A stretch of DNA of 64,000 bases from Fidelibacterota bacterium UBA7301 (GCA_002471845.1 DKQT01000012.1:1-64000), one strand, 5' to 3'. Positions 51,015 through 61,449 are shown, counted from the first letter of the stretch. Program-made: numbers and translations. The notes: a model not told the origin generated them from the sequence alone.

Positions 51015-52208
51015 TTAATTTTTAGTTCTTTCTCTATTATATACTTCCATTCCGTTGATATAAACTTTTTCAATTCTTGATTTTGGTTCATACCAACGAC
51101 CATCAATAACGACAAAATCTGCATCTTTACCCTTTTTTAAAGATCCTACACGGTCACTTACATTTGCAATAATTGCAGGATTAATGGTAATTGCTTCTAA
51201 TGCTGCTTGTTCTGTCATACCATAACGAATACCCATACCTGCATTGCCCCTTTGCCACTTTGAAGATACTACAGGATCATCTGTATGAAATGCAAAAAGG
51301 ATACCATGTTCATTCATTATTTTCCCGGTATACATTACACTATCACTTATACCAATCCTAGAAAACAAAGGCATCCCAACAACTTTTACGTTACGTTTTG
51401 CAATCTCTTCAGGAACTTTATACGCTTCGGTTGAATGATGGAGCGTCAAGTCAAAGTTGAATTCATCCTTTAATCTTAATATAGAAAGTATATCATGAGC
51501 AGAGTGAACATGTGATCGAATTCGATCTTTTCCTGATAAAACCTCTGCGAAAGCTTCTAGTGCTAAATCTTTTTCAGGAGCAGGAGAATCTTTTTTCCCC
51601 TTTTCCCATTCTATTATTCTTTTTTCATATTCTTTTGCTTTAATAAATTTTTCTCTTAGAAATGAGGTTACTGCCATACTAGTCTTGGGTGAGCTTCTCT
51701 TTCCTCCCATAGCAATTTTAACACCGCCTTTTTCCAGTAATACTCTTTCTTCGATCCTTCCACCCCATGTTTTAATCACTACTGCCTGGCCTGATGATAC
51801 TTCACCGCTACCAGGACCCGTTACAACGGTAGTTACTCCACCTTTATATGCTTTTTCCCAATAAGTTTTATCAGGTGATAAAATATCTATAATTTTATGC
51901 TGTGGACCAAAAACAACTGGAAATTCATTCAAGTCTTCAGGTGGAGTACCAATATGAGAATGGTTGTCAATAAATCCTGGAACAATTTCATAATTAGAAT
52001 AATCTAAAATTTTAGCTTTATTAGGTATTCTTATATTTTTACCAACTGCAACTATTTTACCATTTTTTATTAATAAAATTCCGTTATTGTAAGCACGTTC
52101 TTTTTCAGCAGTGTAAATCTTACCTGCTTTAATTGCAATAGTCTGACTATTAATAAAGGAAAGAAGTATAAATAATATTATAGAATTTTTATGTATTATG
52201 TTTTTCAT
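51015..52208 (-). CDS. Secreted amidohydrolase (metal ligands intact)
   Basis: A 397-aa imidazolonepropionase-like amidohydrolase. Signal peptide ends in FINSQT. The metal site is intact: HSH (His83, His85) in GFIDNHSHIG, then IRSHVHSAHDI, LTLHHSTEAYK and FHTDDPV. The ending NVSDRVGSLKKGKDADFVVIDG is standard. ATG 52208 is chosen because the upstream open frame (to 52238) runs through the terminator of the SusD operon. It is followed by its degenerate paralogue after 18 bases. Natural substrates may be peptides or cyclic amides. Confidence 0.86.
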   Translation of the reverse strand: MKNIIHKNSIILFILLSFINSQTIAIKAGKIYTAEKERAYNNGILLIKNGKIVAVGKNIRIPNKAKILDYSNYEIVPGFIDNHSHIGTPPEDLNEFPVVFGPQHKIIDILSPDKTYWEKAYKGGVTTVVTGPGSGEVSSGQAVVIKTWGGRIEERVLLEKGGVKIAMGGKRSSPKTSMAVTSFLREKFIKAKEYEKRIIEWEKGKKDSPAPEKDLALEAFAEVLSGKDRIRSHVHSAHDILSILRLKDEFNFDLTLHHSTEAYKVPEEIAKRNVKVVGMPLFSRIGISDSVMYTGKIMNEHGILFAFHTDDPVVSSKWQRGNAGMGIRYGMTEQAALEAITINPAIIANVSDRVGSLKKGKDADFVVIDGRWYEPKSRIEKVYINGMEVYNRERTKN

Positions 52209-52224
52209 TATATTTTTCAGGAAC

Positions 52225-52255
52225 AAAAAAGGGCCCATATGGTGGGCCCTTTTTT
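52225..52255 (-). terminator. Intrinsic terminator after the SusC/SusD operon
   Basis: aaaaaagggccca (52225-52237) pairs perfectly with tgggccctttttt (52243-52255): a 13-base stem, 5-base loop, with a U-tract when read on the minus strand. It lies 21 bases after the SusD stop and 16 bases before the amidohydrolase start, so those genes probably need their own promoter or read-through. Confidence 0.9.
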
Positions 52256-52276
52256 ATCTAAGTTATATTTTATTGA

Positions 52277-53746
52277 TTAATGAAAAGGGCAAGCCGTGCT
52301 TGAAGTTTTATTTGCCACGATAACTGTATTCATATTATGCAGTATAGTTACAAGCTTTCCGGCTTCATCCCATGTATAGGCATTCATTTCTTCATCTCTA
52401 GGGATATATGAGGGGAATAATGGCTTAGTAATTGGATCGCCTGCATTCACATTTGGGTTTAAATCTATCTCATCAGTATTACATGGAAAACGCATTCCTA
52501 GGTCGAACATCCTCCTACCTTCTGCTATTAATATCTCTTGCCTCATTAAATAGAGTAACTCTAAGGCTTCATCTGCAGTTGAAAGAGCTTGAATCATTTC
52601 AGACGTCACTGATGTACCAGACACAGAAGGTACTGCTACTACCACTGGAACATCAAATGCACCAACTCTATTTAATATAAGTCCTGAGCGTGCTTCATCA
52701 TCCGCACTAGCTTTAACACTTATATCATCACTATTTGGGCGTTGAATCCCCGAGTGCAGATCATTACGGCGTGCATCTGTTTCAAGAACAGAGTCTATTG
52801 GACGTGACTTTACAAGAGCAAGTAAATTTTCCATATGACTTTTTTGGCTTGTAAGGTCACCATCAGCATTAGCCGCTTCAGCTAAAATAAGATGCGCTTC
52901 TTCAGATTTTAATGTAATATATCCATCCTGATCAGCAAAAGCAGTTGAATTTGTACCAGCATACTTCGGATCTAAAAAATCTAATCTTGGAAGCGGTTGC
53001 CAACCTTGGTTTCCACCGTTATAAATCACAGCCTGCATATAGTTACTTGAGGTCCCTGATGCATTATCAGGAAGTTCTCTATAAACATAAGTTGGATCTG
53101 AAGCTAGTGCTTGAGAAGCATATGATGTTGCTTCACTTTTATTACCAGCTCCGTAATTAGCTCTAGCTAAAGCGTATAGACATCTTGTTTTTAAATTAGC
53201 ATCTGAAGTGCCATCGTGAGCTGTTTTCAAAGAGGTAATTGCTGCATTAAAGGCTTCCGCTGGAGTTACGGGGGTACCATCTGGCTCTAGTATTGCCATC
53301 GTAAATAACTCGGCTTGAATAAGGTGGCTAAAGCCTATAAAGAAATGACAAAAAGCTAATTGGTCCGCAGTAGAATTTTCATCCCTTTGTGATACGGTCT
53401 CTATTCCATATTTTCCCATTTCACGAAGCTGATGAAGCGGCTGTAACATTTCATACATTTCGAGAAATGATGATTGTGCTTCAGGTAAATTTAATGCTGA
53501 ATTCACTTGGGCACCTTGAAAATCATAATTATCTGTCATCAATGAACTCATTACGACATACCCATTATGGACCTCAACAAACTGACGTTGAATACCTAGA
53601 ACCCAACCTGCCATTGAATTTTCAGAATTCAAGATAGCATCTTCTGAAAGGTTCGGATTAGGATCTGGTTCATTAAAATCTAGAATATCACAACTTGTAA
53701 GCAATATCGCACCCATAAAACCAATTCGAATTAATATTTTTTTCAT
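52277..53746 (-). CDS. SusD/RagB-family outer-membrane lipoprotein
   Basis: A 489-aa substrate-binding lipoprotein on the cell surface. It has a signal peptide and lipobox (AILLTSC, Cys19), then helical SusD features: LRTMGK-like segments, TPR-like pairs (LYALARANYGAGNKSEATSYASQALA), EEAHLILAEAANADGD and the C-terminal block LMRQEILIAEGRRMFDLGMRFP typical of RagB/SusD. It is encoded 28 bases after the SusC gene and would be the lid of the TonB-dependent SusC channel. Neighbouring peptidases suggest peptide binding rather than glycan binding (inference). Confidence 0.9.
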   Translation of the reverse strand: MKKILIRIGFMGAILLTSCDILDFNEPDPNPNLSEDAILNSENSMAGWVLGIQRQFVEVHNGYVVMSSLMTDNYDFQGAQVNSALNLPEAQSSFLEMYEMLQPLHQLREMGKYGIETVSQRDENSTADQLAFCHFFIGFSHLIQAELFTMAILEPDGTPVTPAEAFNAAITSLKTAHDGTSDANLKTRCLYALARANYGAGNKSEATSYASQALASDPTYVYRELPDNASGTSSNYMQAVIYNGGNQGWQPLPRLDFLDPKYAGTNSTAFADQDGYITLKSEEAHLILAEAANADGDLTSQKSHMENLLALVKSRPIDSVLETDARRNDLHSGIQRPNSDDISVKASADDEARSGLILNRVGAFDVPVVVAVPSVSGTSVTSEMIQALSTADEALELLYLMRQEILIAEGRRMFDLGMRFPCNTDEIDLNPNVNAGDPITKPLFPSYIPRDEEMNAYTWDEAGKLVTILHNMNTVIVANKTSSTACPFH

Positions 53747-53774
53747 TTGTGTTTCTCCAATAATAATTTCTTGA

Positions 53775-56654
53775 TTAAAAGGTTACATTAATACCAAAAT
53801 CAATTGACTTGGGGACCGAAAGAAGACCATAATTCGTAGAAGTCAAATTCAATGCTCCTTGTACGGCTCCAAACGAATCATTTTCCTGCTCAGGATCAAA
53901 TGGTGCGTCTGTCCACAATTTAAGGTTATTACCTCTAACGAATACTTCCGCTTTACTTAATCCGGCTTTAGCAATGTATTTTTTAGGAACATTAACTGTT
54001 AAAGTGACATTTCTAAGTTTTACATAATCAGTAGGAAACCAAAAATGATTTACCATAGTAAATGGTGAAGCTTTACCTTGAATATTCTCAGCAATCATTC
54101 CACCACCTGAAGGATCTCCAAGTAATAGCCTTATTAACCCTAAGGGTGAACTCTGATGTCCACCTTGTTGATAACTACCATCTACATAGAGAGTAGCAAT
54201 ATCTTTGTATTTTAACGATAGACCAAAGTTGCCAAAAGTGTTTGAAGCCACTGTAGCAAGCTCTTTGCCAAATACTGTGGAATCAATATTTCCATCAGCA
54301 TCAAAATAAGTACAATTTGCCTTAACAACACCTATTGGTTTACCTTCTATTGCATAAGCATCCATAATTCCAACAAAGTTCATAACTCTAACCGGTGGTT
54401 TACCACCAAGAGAAACAACTTTATTATCAACGTCATTCCAAGAGTAATTGACATTTAGGTCGAATCCAGCAAAATTAAGGATATTTGCATCAAAAGCTAA
54501 TTCAATACCTGTATTTTCAAGAGTTCCAATATTTCTTAATTGCAAACCCAAGCCTGACGAGGTAGATGGAGGTGTTGGCATAAGAGCATCTTCAGTTGTT
54601 GATTTGTAACTAGTAAAAGTTAGGTTTATCCTATTATTTACTAGAGAAAGATCAGCGCCCATTTCAGTCGTGGTCATATACTCAGGTCCTAAAGTTGCAT
54701 CCCCAGGATTATCAAAAGTAAAGGCATTACCTCCTAAATAAGAATTTGGTGTAAGTGTACGTTCATTCTGATAAGGCTTAGGCCAGTTCCCCGTAGAGCC
54801 TTGACTAAACCTTAATTTTGCATCTGAAACAATAAAGTCCGGAACAACTGATTTGAAAAGGGGCTCCGAACCCACGTTGTAGGATAGTCCAAATTTAGGA
54901 TAGGTTTGAGCGCCAAAGTCTTGACCAAAAGCAGTGCTCTCATCTGACCGCATACCAAATTCAAAAAAGTAACGATCTTTATAACCAATATTTACTTGAC
55001 CATAATATCCATAATTGGCAACGGCAAGAAGATAATCACTTGAAAATGTTTCAGCAGAATTATTTACTGAACGAGATCCATCAACCACATTAATTGCTTC
55101 AATTCGATACTGGTTATCATGATTATTAAAAAATGAATATCCACCATTTGCTAATAATGAGATTTCACCAAAATTATCTTTGTATGCAATTTGCGCATCA
55201 CCGTTAAGACCATAAAAGAATCTTTCTGACTTATTAATATATCCTTCATCTATTCCCGCATTTCCTGTAAACCGAGTCACCTCATTAGTAACAATTTGTG
55301 TATTGCGAGAACTTCTCATATCCATCCCTAGGGTTACTTGTGTCGTAATCTTTTCACTTGGGTTATATGCTAAACTATGAGAATGCTGGAAGCGTTTCAC
55401 TCTTACTTGATAGTCTGAGACATCAATCCACCTCTGATATCTATCTTTTATTTCTTTAAGCTTATCTGCTGCAAGTGTATCTATATCACCTAAAGTTCCA
55501 AACTCTATTAAAGAGTATGGATTATAACTATCACCAACTCCAATACGACTGTATTGATGTGAAGTCATACCAAAACTTCCAGTATAGTTTAAACCATTGG
55601 CCATTTTTGCAGAAACCTTACTTCTCATTGAATATTTTTTTTGCATGTTACCACCATTACCTGATGGGCCGCCATCACCAGCCCACCATCCATCATCTTC
55701 GTAAGCACTACCAGAAAAATTAAATAGAATACGCTGATTACCTCCTGAGACACCTAATCGGTATAACTTACTTTTTGCATTTTTAAACAAAATATCACTT
55801 GATGAATCATATAAAAAGTATTTGGTTTTTGGTTCTTTTGTACCACTTTCCATACCAAAAGTGAATTTTGTTTTTCCTGCGGTACCACTCTTTGTAAAAA
55901 TTTGGATAACGCCATTTGAGGCATCTGAGCCATACATTGTTGCAGCCGCACCTCCTTTAATAACTTCAATTCTTTCAATACTTTCGATTGGAATATCAGC
56001 TATGGCGTTCGCACCTTCACTCGCTCCACCTCCAACTACATTGTGTAGCTCTAACTGGCCACCATAACCATTATTAACACGCATACCATCCACATAAATA
56101 ACAGGTGTAGAAGCACTTGAAATAGTACTGTATCCTCTTAATCGAATTGAACTTGCCGCACCGGGCTGACCACCGCTAATATCCATTTTCATACTAGGGA
56201 CAGCAGCTTGCATTGCATACTCAAGTTGAGTTGTTTGAGTAAAGCCTAGTTTTTCATCATCAACTGTTTCAATAGTTGTTGATAAACGCTTTTTATCAAC
56301 TCCAAGACCTTGCCCAGTTACAACAATTAAATCTCCTTGCAACACATCAATATCTAATGCAAAATCTAATTGTGCAGGTACACCGGTAACAGAAACTGTA
56401 CCAGTTGTCGTTTTATATCCAATATATGCAACAGTTACTTTAACATCACCAACAATTTGAGCTGGTAAAGTAAATGAATATTCACCTTCTGTATCAGTTG
56501 TTGAGCCAATACCTCCGGAATTTTCAGCGAGCACGTTTGCGCCTGCAAGAGGTTCTCCGGATTTAGAACTTGTTACTTTACCAGAAATAGTTGTTTGAGC
56601 AACCAAAAAAACTGGTAAGGTTAATAATAATGAAATTACTAATAATTTTTTCAT
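53775..56654 (-). CDS. SusC/RagA-family TonB-linked outer-membrane receptor
   Basis: A 959-aa outer-membrane importer. After a signal peptide (MKKLLVISLLLTLPVFLVAQ) comes a carboxypeptidase-regulatory-like domain (TISGKVTSSKSGEPLAGANV, about residues 20-110), then the TonB-box/plug region with VVTGQGLGV and the SusC hallmarks RLRGYSTISSASTPVIYVDGMRVN and IERIEVIKGGAAATMYGSDASNGVI, then a 22-strand barrel ending SIDFGINVTF. ATG 56654 is chosen over a TTG at 56666. It precedes its SusD partner by 28 bases. Import of oligopeptides is likely given the surrounding hydrolases (inference). Confidence 0.93.
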   Translation of the reverse strand: MKKLLVISLLLTLPVFLVAQTTISGKVTSSKSGEPLAGANVLAENSGGIGSTTDTEGEYSFTLPAQIVGDVKVTVAYIGYKTTTGTVSVTGVPAQLDFALDIDVLQGDLIVVTGQGLGVDKKRLSTTIETVDDEKLGFTQTTQLEYAMQAAVPSMKMDISGGQPGAASSIRLRGYSTISSASTPVIYVDGMRVNNGYGGQLELHNVVGGGASEGANAIADIPIESIERIEVIKGGAAATMYGSDASNGVIQIFTKSGTAGKTKFTFGMESGTKEPKTKYFLYDSSSDILFKNAKSKLYRLGVSGGNQRILFNFSGSAYEDDGWWAGDGGPSGNGGNMQKKYSMRSKVSAKMANGLNYTGSFGMTSHQYSRIGVGDSYNPYSLIEFGTLGDIDTLAADKLKEIKDRYQRWIDVSDYQVRVKRFQHSHSLAYNPSEKITTQVTLGMDMRSSRNTQIVTNEVTRFTGNAGIDEGYINKSERFFYGLNGDAQIAYKDNFGEISLLANGGYSFFNNHDNQYRIEAINVVDGSRSVNNSAETFSSDYLLAVANYGYYGQVNIGYKDRYFFEFGMRSDESTAFGQDFGAQTYPKFGLSYNVGSEPLFKSVVPDFIVSDAKLRFSQGSTGNWPKPYQNERTLTPNSYLGGNAFTFDNPGDATLGPEYMTTTEMGADLSLVNNRINLTFTSYKSTTEDALMPTPPSTSSGLGLQLRNIGTLENTGIELAFDANILNFAGFDLNVNYSWNDVDNKVVSLGGKPPVRVMNFVGIMDAYAIEGKPIGVVKANCTYFDADGNIDSTVFGKELATVASNTFGNFGLSLKYKDIATLYVDGSYQQGGHQSSPLGLIRLLLGDPSGGGMIAENIQGKASPFTMVNHFWFPTDYVKLRNVTLTVNVPKKYIAKAGLSKAEVFVRGNNLKLWTDAPFDPEQENDSFGAVQGALNLTSTNYGLLSVPKSIDFGINVTF

Positions 56655-56700
56655 CGTTTTATCCAATCTCTTTCATTTGAAATTTCAATAACTTCCTTAT

Positions 56701-56761
56701 CCAACAATAATGTTGGAAATTTAGCATTATCGAATCTATTTGTTGGAAAACAAAATTCCAA
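56701..56761. promoter_or_regulatory. Inverted repeats upstream of the SusC gene
   Basis: ccaaca-ataa-tgttgg (56701-56716) and ttggaa-aacaaaa-ttccaa (56743-56761, with an imperfect centre) lie in the 108-base gap between the serine hydrolase stop and the SusC start. The motif tgttggaaa occurs twice (56711 and 56741). They may control susC or end the upstream transcript. Confidence 0.35.
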
Positions 56762-56762
56762 A

Positions 56763-58328
56763 TTATTTATTTATTTTCTTAAAATATTTTGGCTGACCAT
56801 CTAAGTGCCTTTCTAATAGAGCTACATCATTTTTTATATTAAAATGAAATGTTATGAACTCTTTGCCTAAAGAAGCTCTTTCTCTTGGTTCATCCCAATT
56901 AACTCGAAAAGTATCATAATGCCAATGTTCTAAAATCCCTTTCAGAGCATCTCCTCTAGATAAAACAAGCTTATTACCATCCTGGGATACTTGTAATTCA
57001 CCATAAAACTCTTCACTATATTCACCAACAAAGCCTTTATTAGCTAATCGTGGACTCGTATTTTTAACTAGATTTGATTCAATATCTTTGAGAAGACTAT
57101 CAGCTTGAGCAGTGCTCTTTTCTACAAATTCTTTTCCAATAGCACTCCAATCCAGTTTATCAGAAACACCCAAAAATGAATCAATTATTTCATTACCTAC
57201 AAAATAAGAAGCCATGCTACCACCGTTATTAAAAACTACCCAGCCCAATTCAATATCAGGCAAAAACCCAACACTAGTTATAAAACCATCAATACCACCT
57301 CCATGGCTTATTCTTTTATGGCCTCTATAATCATCTATTGCCCAACCTAAACCATATGTCTTAAAATTAATTAAGTTCTGTTCTTCAGGTATACCTAATC
57401 GGTATGAATAATGCATTTGTGGCTTATGCATTTCGTTCAAAACAGATTCTGATAGAATTTGTTCGCCCTGAAACTTGCCCTTATTCATATTCAAAATAAT
57501 CCAATTTGACATTTCTAATACATTGGAGTAAACTGATCCTGCTGGAGAAATGTTATCTAAATTTCTATCTTTAATTGGCTGTAATCTTCCATCCAATTTG
57601 ACATGTGGCCTCGCTACATTATTTCTACTAGATAATTGGCTTGTTTTTGTTACACTAGTTTTCATTTTTAGAGGCTTGAAAATTCGTTTATTCATAATTG
57701 AATGCCAACTATCTCCATGTATTCTACCAGATAATATCCCTGCAGTTAAATACATTAGATTTTGATAGTTATATTCGGATCTAAAACTATAGGCAGGTTT
57801 TAAATAGCGAATACTATGCATGACCTCTTCTTGATTCCTTGGTGATGCATACCAGGTCATATCACCTCTGGTAAGCCCACTTTTATGCGTTAATAAATCC
57901 TTTACTTGCATTTCATTCGTAGCATAAGCATCATACATACGAAATCCTGGTAACAGATCAATAACTCGATCATTCCATGTCAGTTTTTTTTCATCTACTA
58001 ACATAGCCAAAGTAGCTGCTGTCATAGCCTTAGTTGTTGATCCAATAGCAAATAGTGTCTTTTCATTCACTTTTGTTGACTTACCCAATTCGCGCACACC
58101 AAATCCTTTAGCATATATCACTTTATTATCTTTAATTATTGCAACTGCCAACCCAGGTAAATCCCAATCATTGTTAATTTTAATAATTCTATTTTCAAGA
58201 CCCGAAGGAATAGAATTTTGAGAATTAATTTCACTAGAAGGAAATGCGACTAAAATAATTAGTGCTATCTTCAAAATATAATTGATACAACTATTAATCT
58301 TAATTTTCACATGTTTTTGATTTTCCAT
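56763..58328 (-). CDS. Secreted serine hydrolase (beta-lactamase/DD-peptidase fold)
   Basis: A 521-aa exported protein with a long N-region signal (IALIILVAFPSS). The class C beta-lactamase/DD-peptidase catalytic set is complete: SxxK as Ser97-Thr-Thr-Lys100 in AIGSTTKAMT, the tyrosine motif YNYQN and HGG in ISHGGGIDGF. A C-terminal domain (about residues 410-520, GFVGEYSEEFYGELQVSQDG) is of the DUF3471 type. Activities in this family include D-aminopeptidase, esterase and DD-peptidase. The start lies inside the end of the epimerase gene (22-base overlap), so the two are coupled. Confidence 0.88.
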   Translation of the reverse strand: MENQKHVKIKINSCINYILKIALIILVAFPSSEINSQNSIPSGLENRIIKINNDWDLPGLAVAIIKDNKVIYAKGFGVRELGKSTKVNEKTLFAIGSTTKAMTAATLAMLVDEKKLTWNDRVIDLLPGFRMYDAYATNEMQVKDLLTHKSGLTRGDMTWYASPRNQEEVMHSIRYLKPAYSFRSEYNYQNLMYLTAGILSGRIHGDSWHSIMNKRIFKPLKMKTSVTKTSQLSSRNNVARPHVKLDGRLQPIKDRNLDNISPAGSVYSNVLEMSNWIILNMNKGKFQGEQILSESVLNEMHKPQMHYSYRLGIPEEQNLINFKTYGLGWAIDDYRGHKRISHGGGIDGFITSVGFLPDIELGWVVFNNGGSMASYFVGNEIIDSFLGVSDKLDWSAIGKEFVEKSTAQADSLLKDIESNLVKNTSPRLANKGFVGEYSEEFYGELQVSQDGNKLVLSRGDALKGILEHWHYDTFRVNWDEPRERASLGKEFITFHFNIKNDVALLERHLDGQPKYFKKINK

Positions 58329-59437
58329 TTTTTTAAAACCTTTTTTTCTTTAGTTATACTAAGTCCTGCCTTTGGCTCTCTTGTTCTTTCCTCAGGTAAT
58401 GTTTGCCACCATTTTAGTGTATCTCTAGCTGTAACAGCTAATGGCCTATATTTTATTCCTGCTTTAACTGCATTAGAATTTTCGAATGAACAAAAGCCAT
58501 CAAACTCACCACCAGAAGGCATCCAAGCAGTCATTTCGGTCCATGGTTTAATATTATTATCTAAAATAAAATTCTGATCAACCCATTCAAAAGAAACTTT
58601 ATTACTAACAACAGCTTTGATTCCATATAACATTTCACTCATAGTAAGATTCCCTAACGGCCCAACAGCTGTGTAAGTACCATATAAATTATTCTCAATA
58701 AGATGGATATCAAACTCCGATAAATCTCTAGCATCAATATATTGCGCTGGTTTGGATGGATCTCCTGGAGCTAATACTTCACCTCCTCGATTAATTCTAA
58801 CTGGCCAATAGGTCCACCTATCTGTTCGATCACCTGGCCCAACAATTAAATGTGGTCTTACAATTATTGCTCTATCTTTAAATGCTTTTAGAGCTACTTT
58901 TTCAGATAATGCTTTTAGTGGACCATATGCACTCATATCTTCAATCGTTGGATCATCAATGGTTGCAATCGGGTGATTTTCTGTTATGCCTTTGACTGAA
59001 AAATCTGCATGAACAGAAAGTGAAGATGTAAAAAGATAGGTAGAAGCGTTATCTTTCAAAATATCCGTGGATTGCTTAACCCATCGTGGATAGGTCGCAG
59101 AGTTATCAATGACAGCATCCCACTTTTTTCCTTTTATTGCATTTAAATCATTATTTCTATCACCAATAAGATGCTCGACTTTTTTAAAATATTCTTTATT
59201 TAAAGTAGGTTTAGTTTTCCCGCGAGTAAAGATAGAAACCTTATGACCTCTATCAATTGCATATTTTATTTGATGTGGACCCGTAAAGGCTGTACCACCC
59301 AAAATAAGAATGCTTAATGATTTTGATGCTTTTTCTGGCTTTTTTGAAAACAGTTTAAGACTACCCGAAGAAGCAACACTTAAGGCAGCTAATGCCGTGG
59401 CTCCTTTTTTAAAAAAATCTCTTCTAGAATGCTTCAT
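58307..59437 (-). CDS. Tat-exported NAD-dependent epimerase/dehydratase-like protein
   Basis: A 376-aa SDR-fold protein with a twin-arginine signal (HSRRDFFKKGATALAALSVA), so it is exported folded with its cofactor. The Rossmann motif is ILILGGTAFTGPHQ, and YGPLKALSE provides the YxxxK catalytic pair; VRPHLIVGPGDRTDRW is the nucleotide/substrate block. Exported members of this family are common in Bacteroidetes, but their substrates are unknown. It sits 11 bases downstream of the S9 peptidase gene and overlaps the serine hydrolase gene by 22 bases. Confidence 0.82.
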   Translation of the reverse strand: MKHSRRDFFKKGATALAALSVASSGSLKLFSKKPEKASKSLSILILGGTAFTGPHQIKYAIDRGHKVSIFTRGKTKPTLNKEYFKKVEHLIGDRNNDLNAIKGKKWDAVIDNSATYPRWVKQSTDILKDNASTYLFTSSLSVHADFSVKGITENHPIATIDDPTIEDMSAYGPLKALSEKVALKAFKDRAIIVRPHLIVGPGDRTDRWTYWPVRINRGGEVLAPGDPSKPAQYIDARDLSEFDIHLIENNLYGTYTAVGPLGNLTMSEMLYGIKAVVSNKVSFEWVDQNFILDNNIKPWTEMTAWMPSGGEFDGFCSFENSNAVKAGIKYRPLAVTARDTLKWWQTLPEERTREPKAGLSITKEKKVLKKWKIKNM

Positions 59438-59448
59438 TGATTGAATTA

Positions 59449-61428
59449 TTATCGTTTAATATATTTATCAAGCCATGCTAGAATTCTAGGAGAAACATCC
59501 ATTAATAATTTTGGCTCTCTGGGCCCATGAGGCGTTCTAGGATAAACTACCATTTCAGTAGGAATGCCTTTCCTCTTTAACGCAACATAAAATTCCTGGC
59601 CCTGCGTAAAGGGCACTCGCAGATCATTCGACCCATGAATCACCTGTGTAGGAGTCTTTACATTGTTTATACGATAAATTGCAGAATGCTTTTCATAAGT
59701 CTCATAGTCATTCCAAAATTCTCCCCCCATATGAGCAACTAAATAATCTGGAATATCTGTTGTGGTCGTCATGCTCACTAAATTGGGCAATCCTGCTCCC
59801 ATGCTGGCAGCCTTAAACCGATCAGTTCTAGTAACAACAAAAGACGTCATATATCCACCATAACTCCATCCCATAACCGCCATTTTTTTTGGATCAACTA
59901 CACCCATATCAATAACTTTGTCAACGCCGGACATTATATCCTCGTAATCTCCAAAACCCCAATCTTTATAATTTGCAAAGCGAAAATCTTTACCATATCC
60001 CGTGCTTCCTCTAGGGTTAGGGCGTAAAACTGCATAACCCTTACTCGCTAGATATTCAATCATATAAATCCCAGGATTGCCAGTATATGATTGCGCGAAA
60101 ACACCCGCAGGGCCACCATGAATAATTAAAGCTAAAGGGTATTTTTTATTATTATTTTTATTATATTTTTTTGGATAAGTAATTAGGCCCTCTATCTCTA
60201 AACCATCTTTAGATTTCCATTTTATCAATTCAGTCTTAGCTAACGCAGGTAATTCTAATTTAGAATTGAAATTAGAAATCTGTTTTGGCGAAATTTTATT
60301 TAGCTCACTTATATATACTTCTCTTGGTTTATCTAATTGCTCTTTTACCAAAGCAATCTTGTTACCCTCATCGTATAATGAAACTGAATATATAAGTCCT
60401 TTATCTTGAAGAATTGGCTTTACATCATTCCCTTTTACACTAATTTTATAAATTTCTGAGTTAGTTTTATTAAAGTCTCTAACATAGACATAACTATTAT
60501 TTGAAGACCAATCGACAATATTTACACTTCTGTTTGGAGTCTCTCCTAATTTTTTTAGCTTACCACCTTTACTATTAATTAAGTATAGGTCGTTTAAACC
60601 AATTGGCTCTTGCTTATTACCAGATGAAACAAAAGCAATTAATTTGCCATCGGGAGAAAAATAAGGACTAGTATCTACACCATCCCAATCAACAATTTTT
60701 TTAACTTTTTTAGATGAAATCTTAACAAAGGATATATCACCAGAATTATATCTAGAATTGAATGTTGGCTCATTTGCATGAGAAAAAACAATTTGGCTGC
60801 CATCCGGATCCCAATCAAAACCCGTAATATCATATTCTCCCTCTGTTATTCTTTCAGCCTTGGATGTATCAAGAGTAGAATTAAACTGTTTAACATATAA
60901 ATGAGAATATTTAAAATTTTGATCAACCATTATAACATCTTTTTTTTCTTTTTCATTTTTTTCTTCTTCTTCAGATTTAGAATCTTTCATTAAGAAAGCA
61001 ATCGCATCTCCTTTAGATGACCATTTAAAGGAGCCTACCCCTTCTTTTTCATGAGAAAACTGCCACGCTTCACCTCCATTACTTCTCATCATCCATATCT
61101 GTGGCTTATCTAATCTTTTACTTACAAAAGCTAAGTATTTTCCATCTGGAGAAAATCTTGGGTGTGAACTAGATTTGTCATTATATGTAAACTGTGTTAA
61201 TTCCTCACCATCATTATTGGAAACCCAAATTTGAGTTAGATACTCTGATTTTTCTCCTTCAATTAATGCTTCCCTCACGACCATTGCAATTCGATCACCC
61301 TTTTTTGAAAAATTTAGGTCAGAGATTTGTTTTAATTGTATACTTACTTCTCCACTCCAATTAACTGTTTGTGCATTTAAAACAGTTAAGAAAACAGACA
61401 AACTTAATAGCTTATTAAGGTTATGCAT
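59449..61428 (-). CDS. S9-family prolyl-oligopeptidase-like peptidase (secreted)
   Basis: A 659-aa exported peptidase with signal peptide (LLSLSVFLTVLNAQ), a TolB/DPP-type beta-propeller (HPRFSPDGKYLAFVSKR, SPYFSPDGKLIAFVSSG) and a C-terminal alpha/beta-hydrolase domain. The catalytic triad is visible: Ser522 in GWSYGGYM, aspartate in HGSNDLRVP and histidine in PHGPREP. RPNPRGSTGYGKDF is the usual oxyanion-side block. It probably trims peptides outside the inner membrane to feed SusC/SusD. It is encoded 11 bases before the Tat-exported epimerase. Confidence 0.92.
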   Translation of the reverse strand: MHNLNKLLSLSVFLTVLNAQTVNWSGEVSIQLKQISDLNFSKKGDRIAMVVREALIEGEKSEYLTQIWVSNNDGEELTQFTYNDKSSSHPRFSPDGKYLAFVSKRLDKPQIWMMRSNGGEAWQFSHEKEGVGSFKWSSKGDAIAFLMKDSKSEEEEKNEKEKKDVIMVDQNFKYSHLYVKQFNSTLDTSKAERITEGEYDITGFDWDPDGSQIVFSHANEPTFNSRYNSGDISFVKISSKKVKKIVDWDGVDTSPYFSPDGKLIAFVSSGNKQEPIGLNDLYLINSKGGKLKKLGETPNRSVNIVDWSSNNSYVYVRDFNKTNSEIYKISVKGNDVKPILQDKGLIYSVSLYDEGNKIALVKEQLDKPREVYISELNKISPKQISNFNSKLELPALAKTELIKWKSKDGLEIEGLITYPKKYNKNNNKKYPLALIIHGGPAGVFAQSYTGNPGIYMIEYLASKGYAVLRPNPRGSTGYGKDFRFANYKDWGFGDYEDIMSGVDKVIDMGVVDPKKMAVMGWSYGGYMTSFVVTRTDRFKAASMGAGLPNLVSMTTTTDIPDYLVAHMGGEFWNDYETYEKHSAIYRINNVKTPTQVIHGSNDLRVPFTQGQEFYVALKRKGIPTEMVVYPRTPHGPREPKLLMDVSPRILAWLDKYIKR

Positions 61429-61449
61429 TTTTGATTCCTTTTTTATGAT

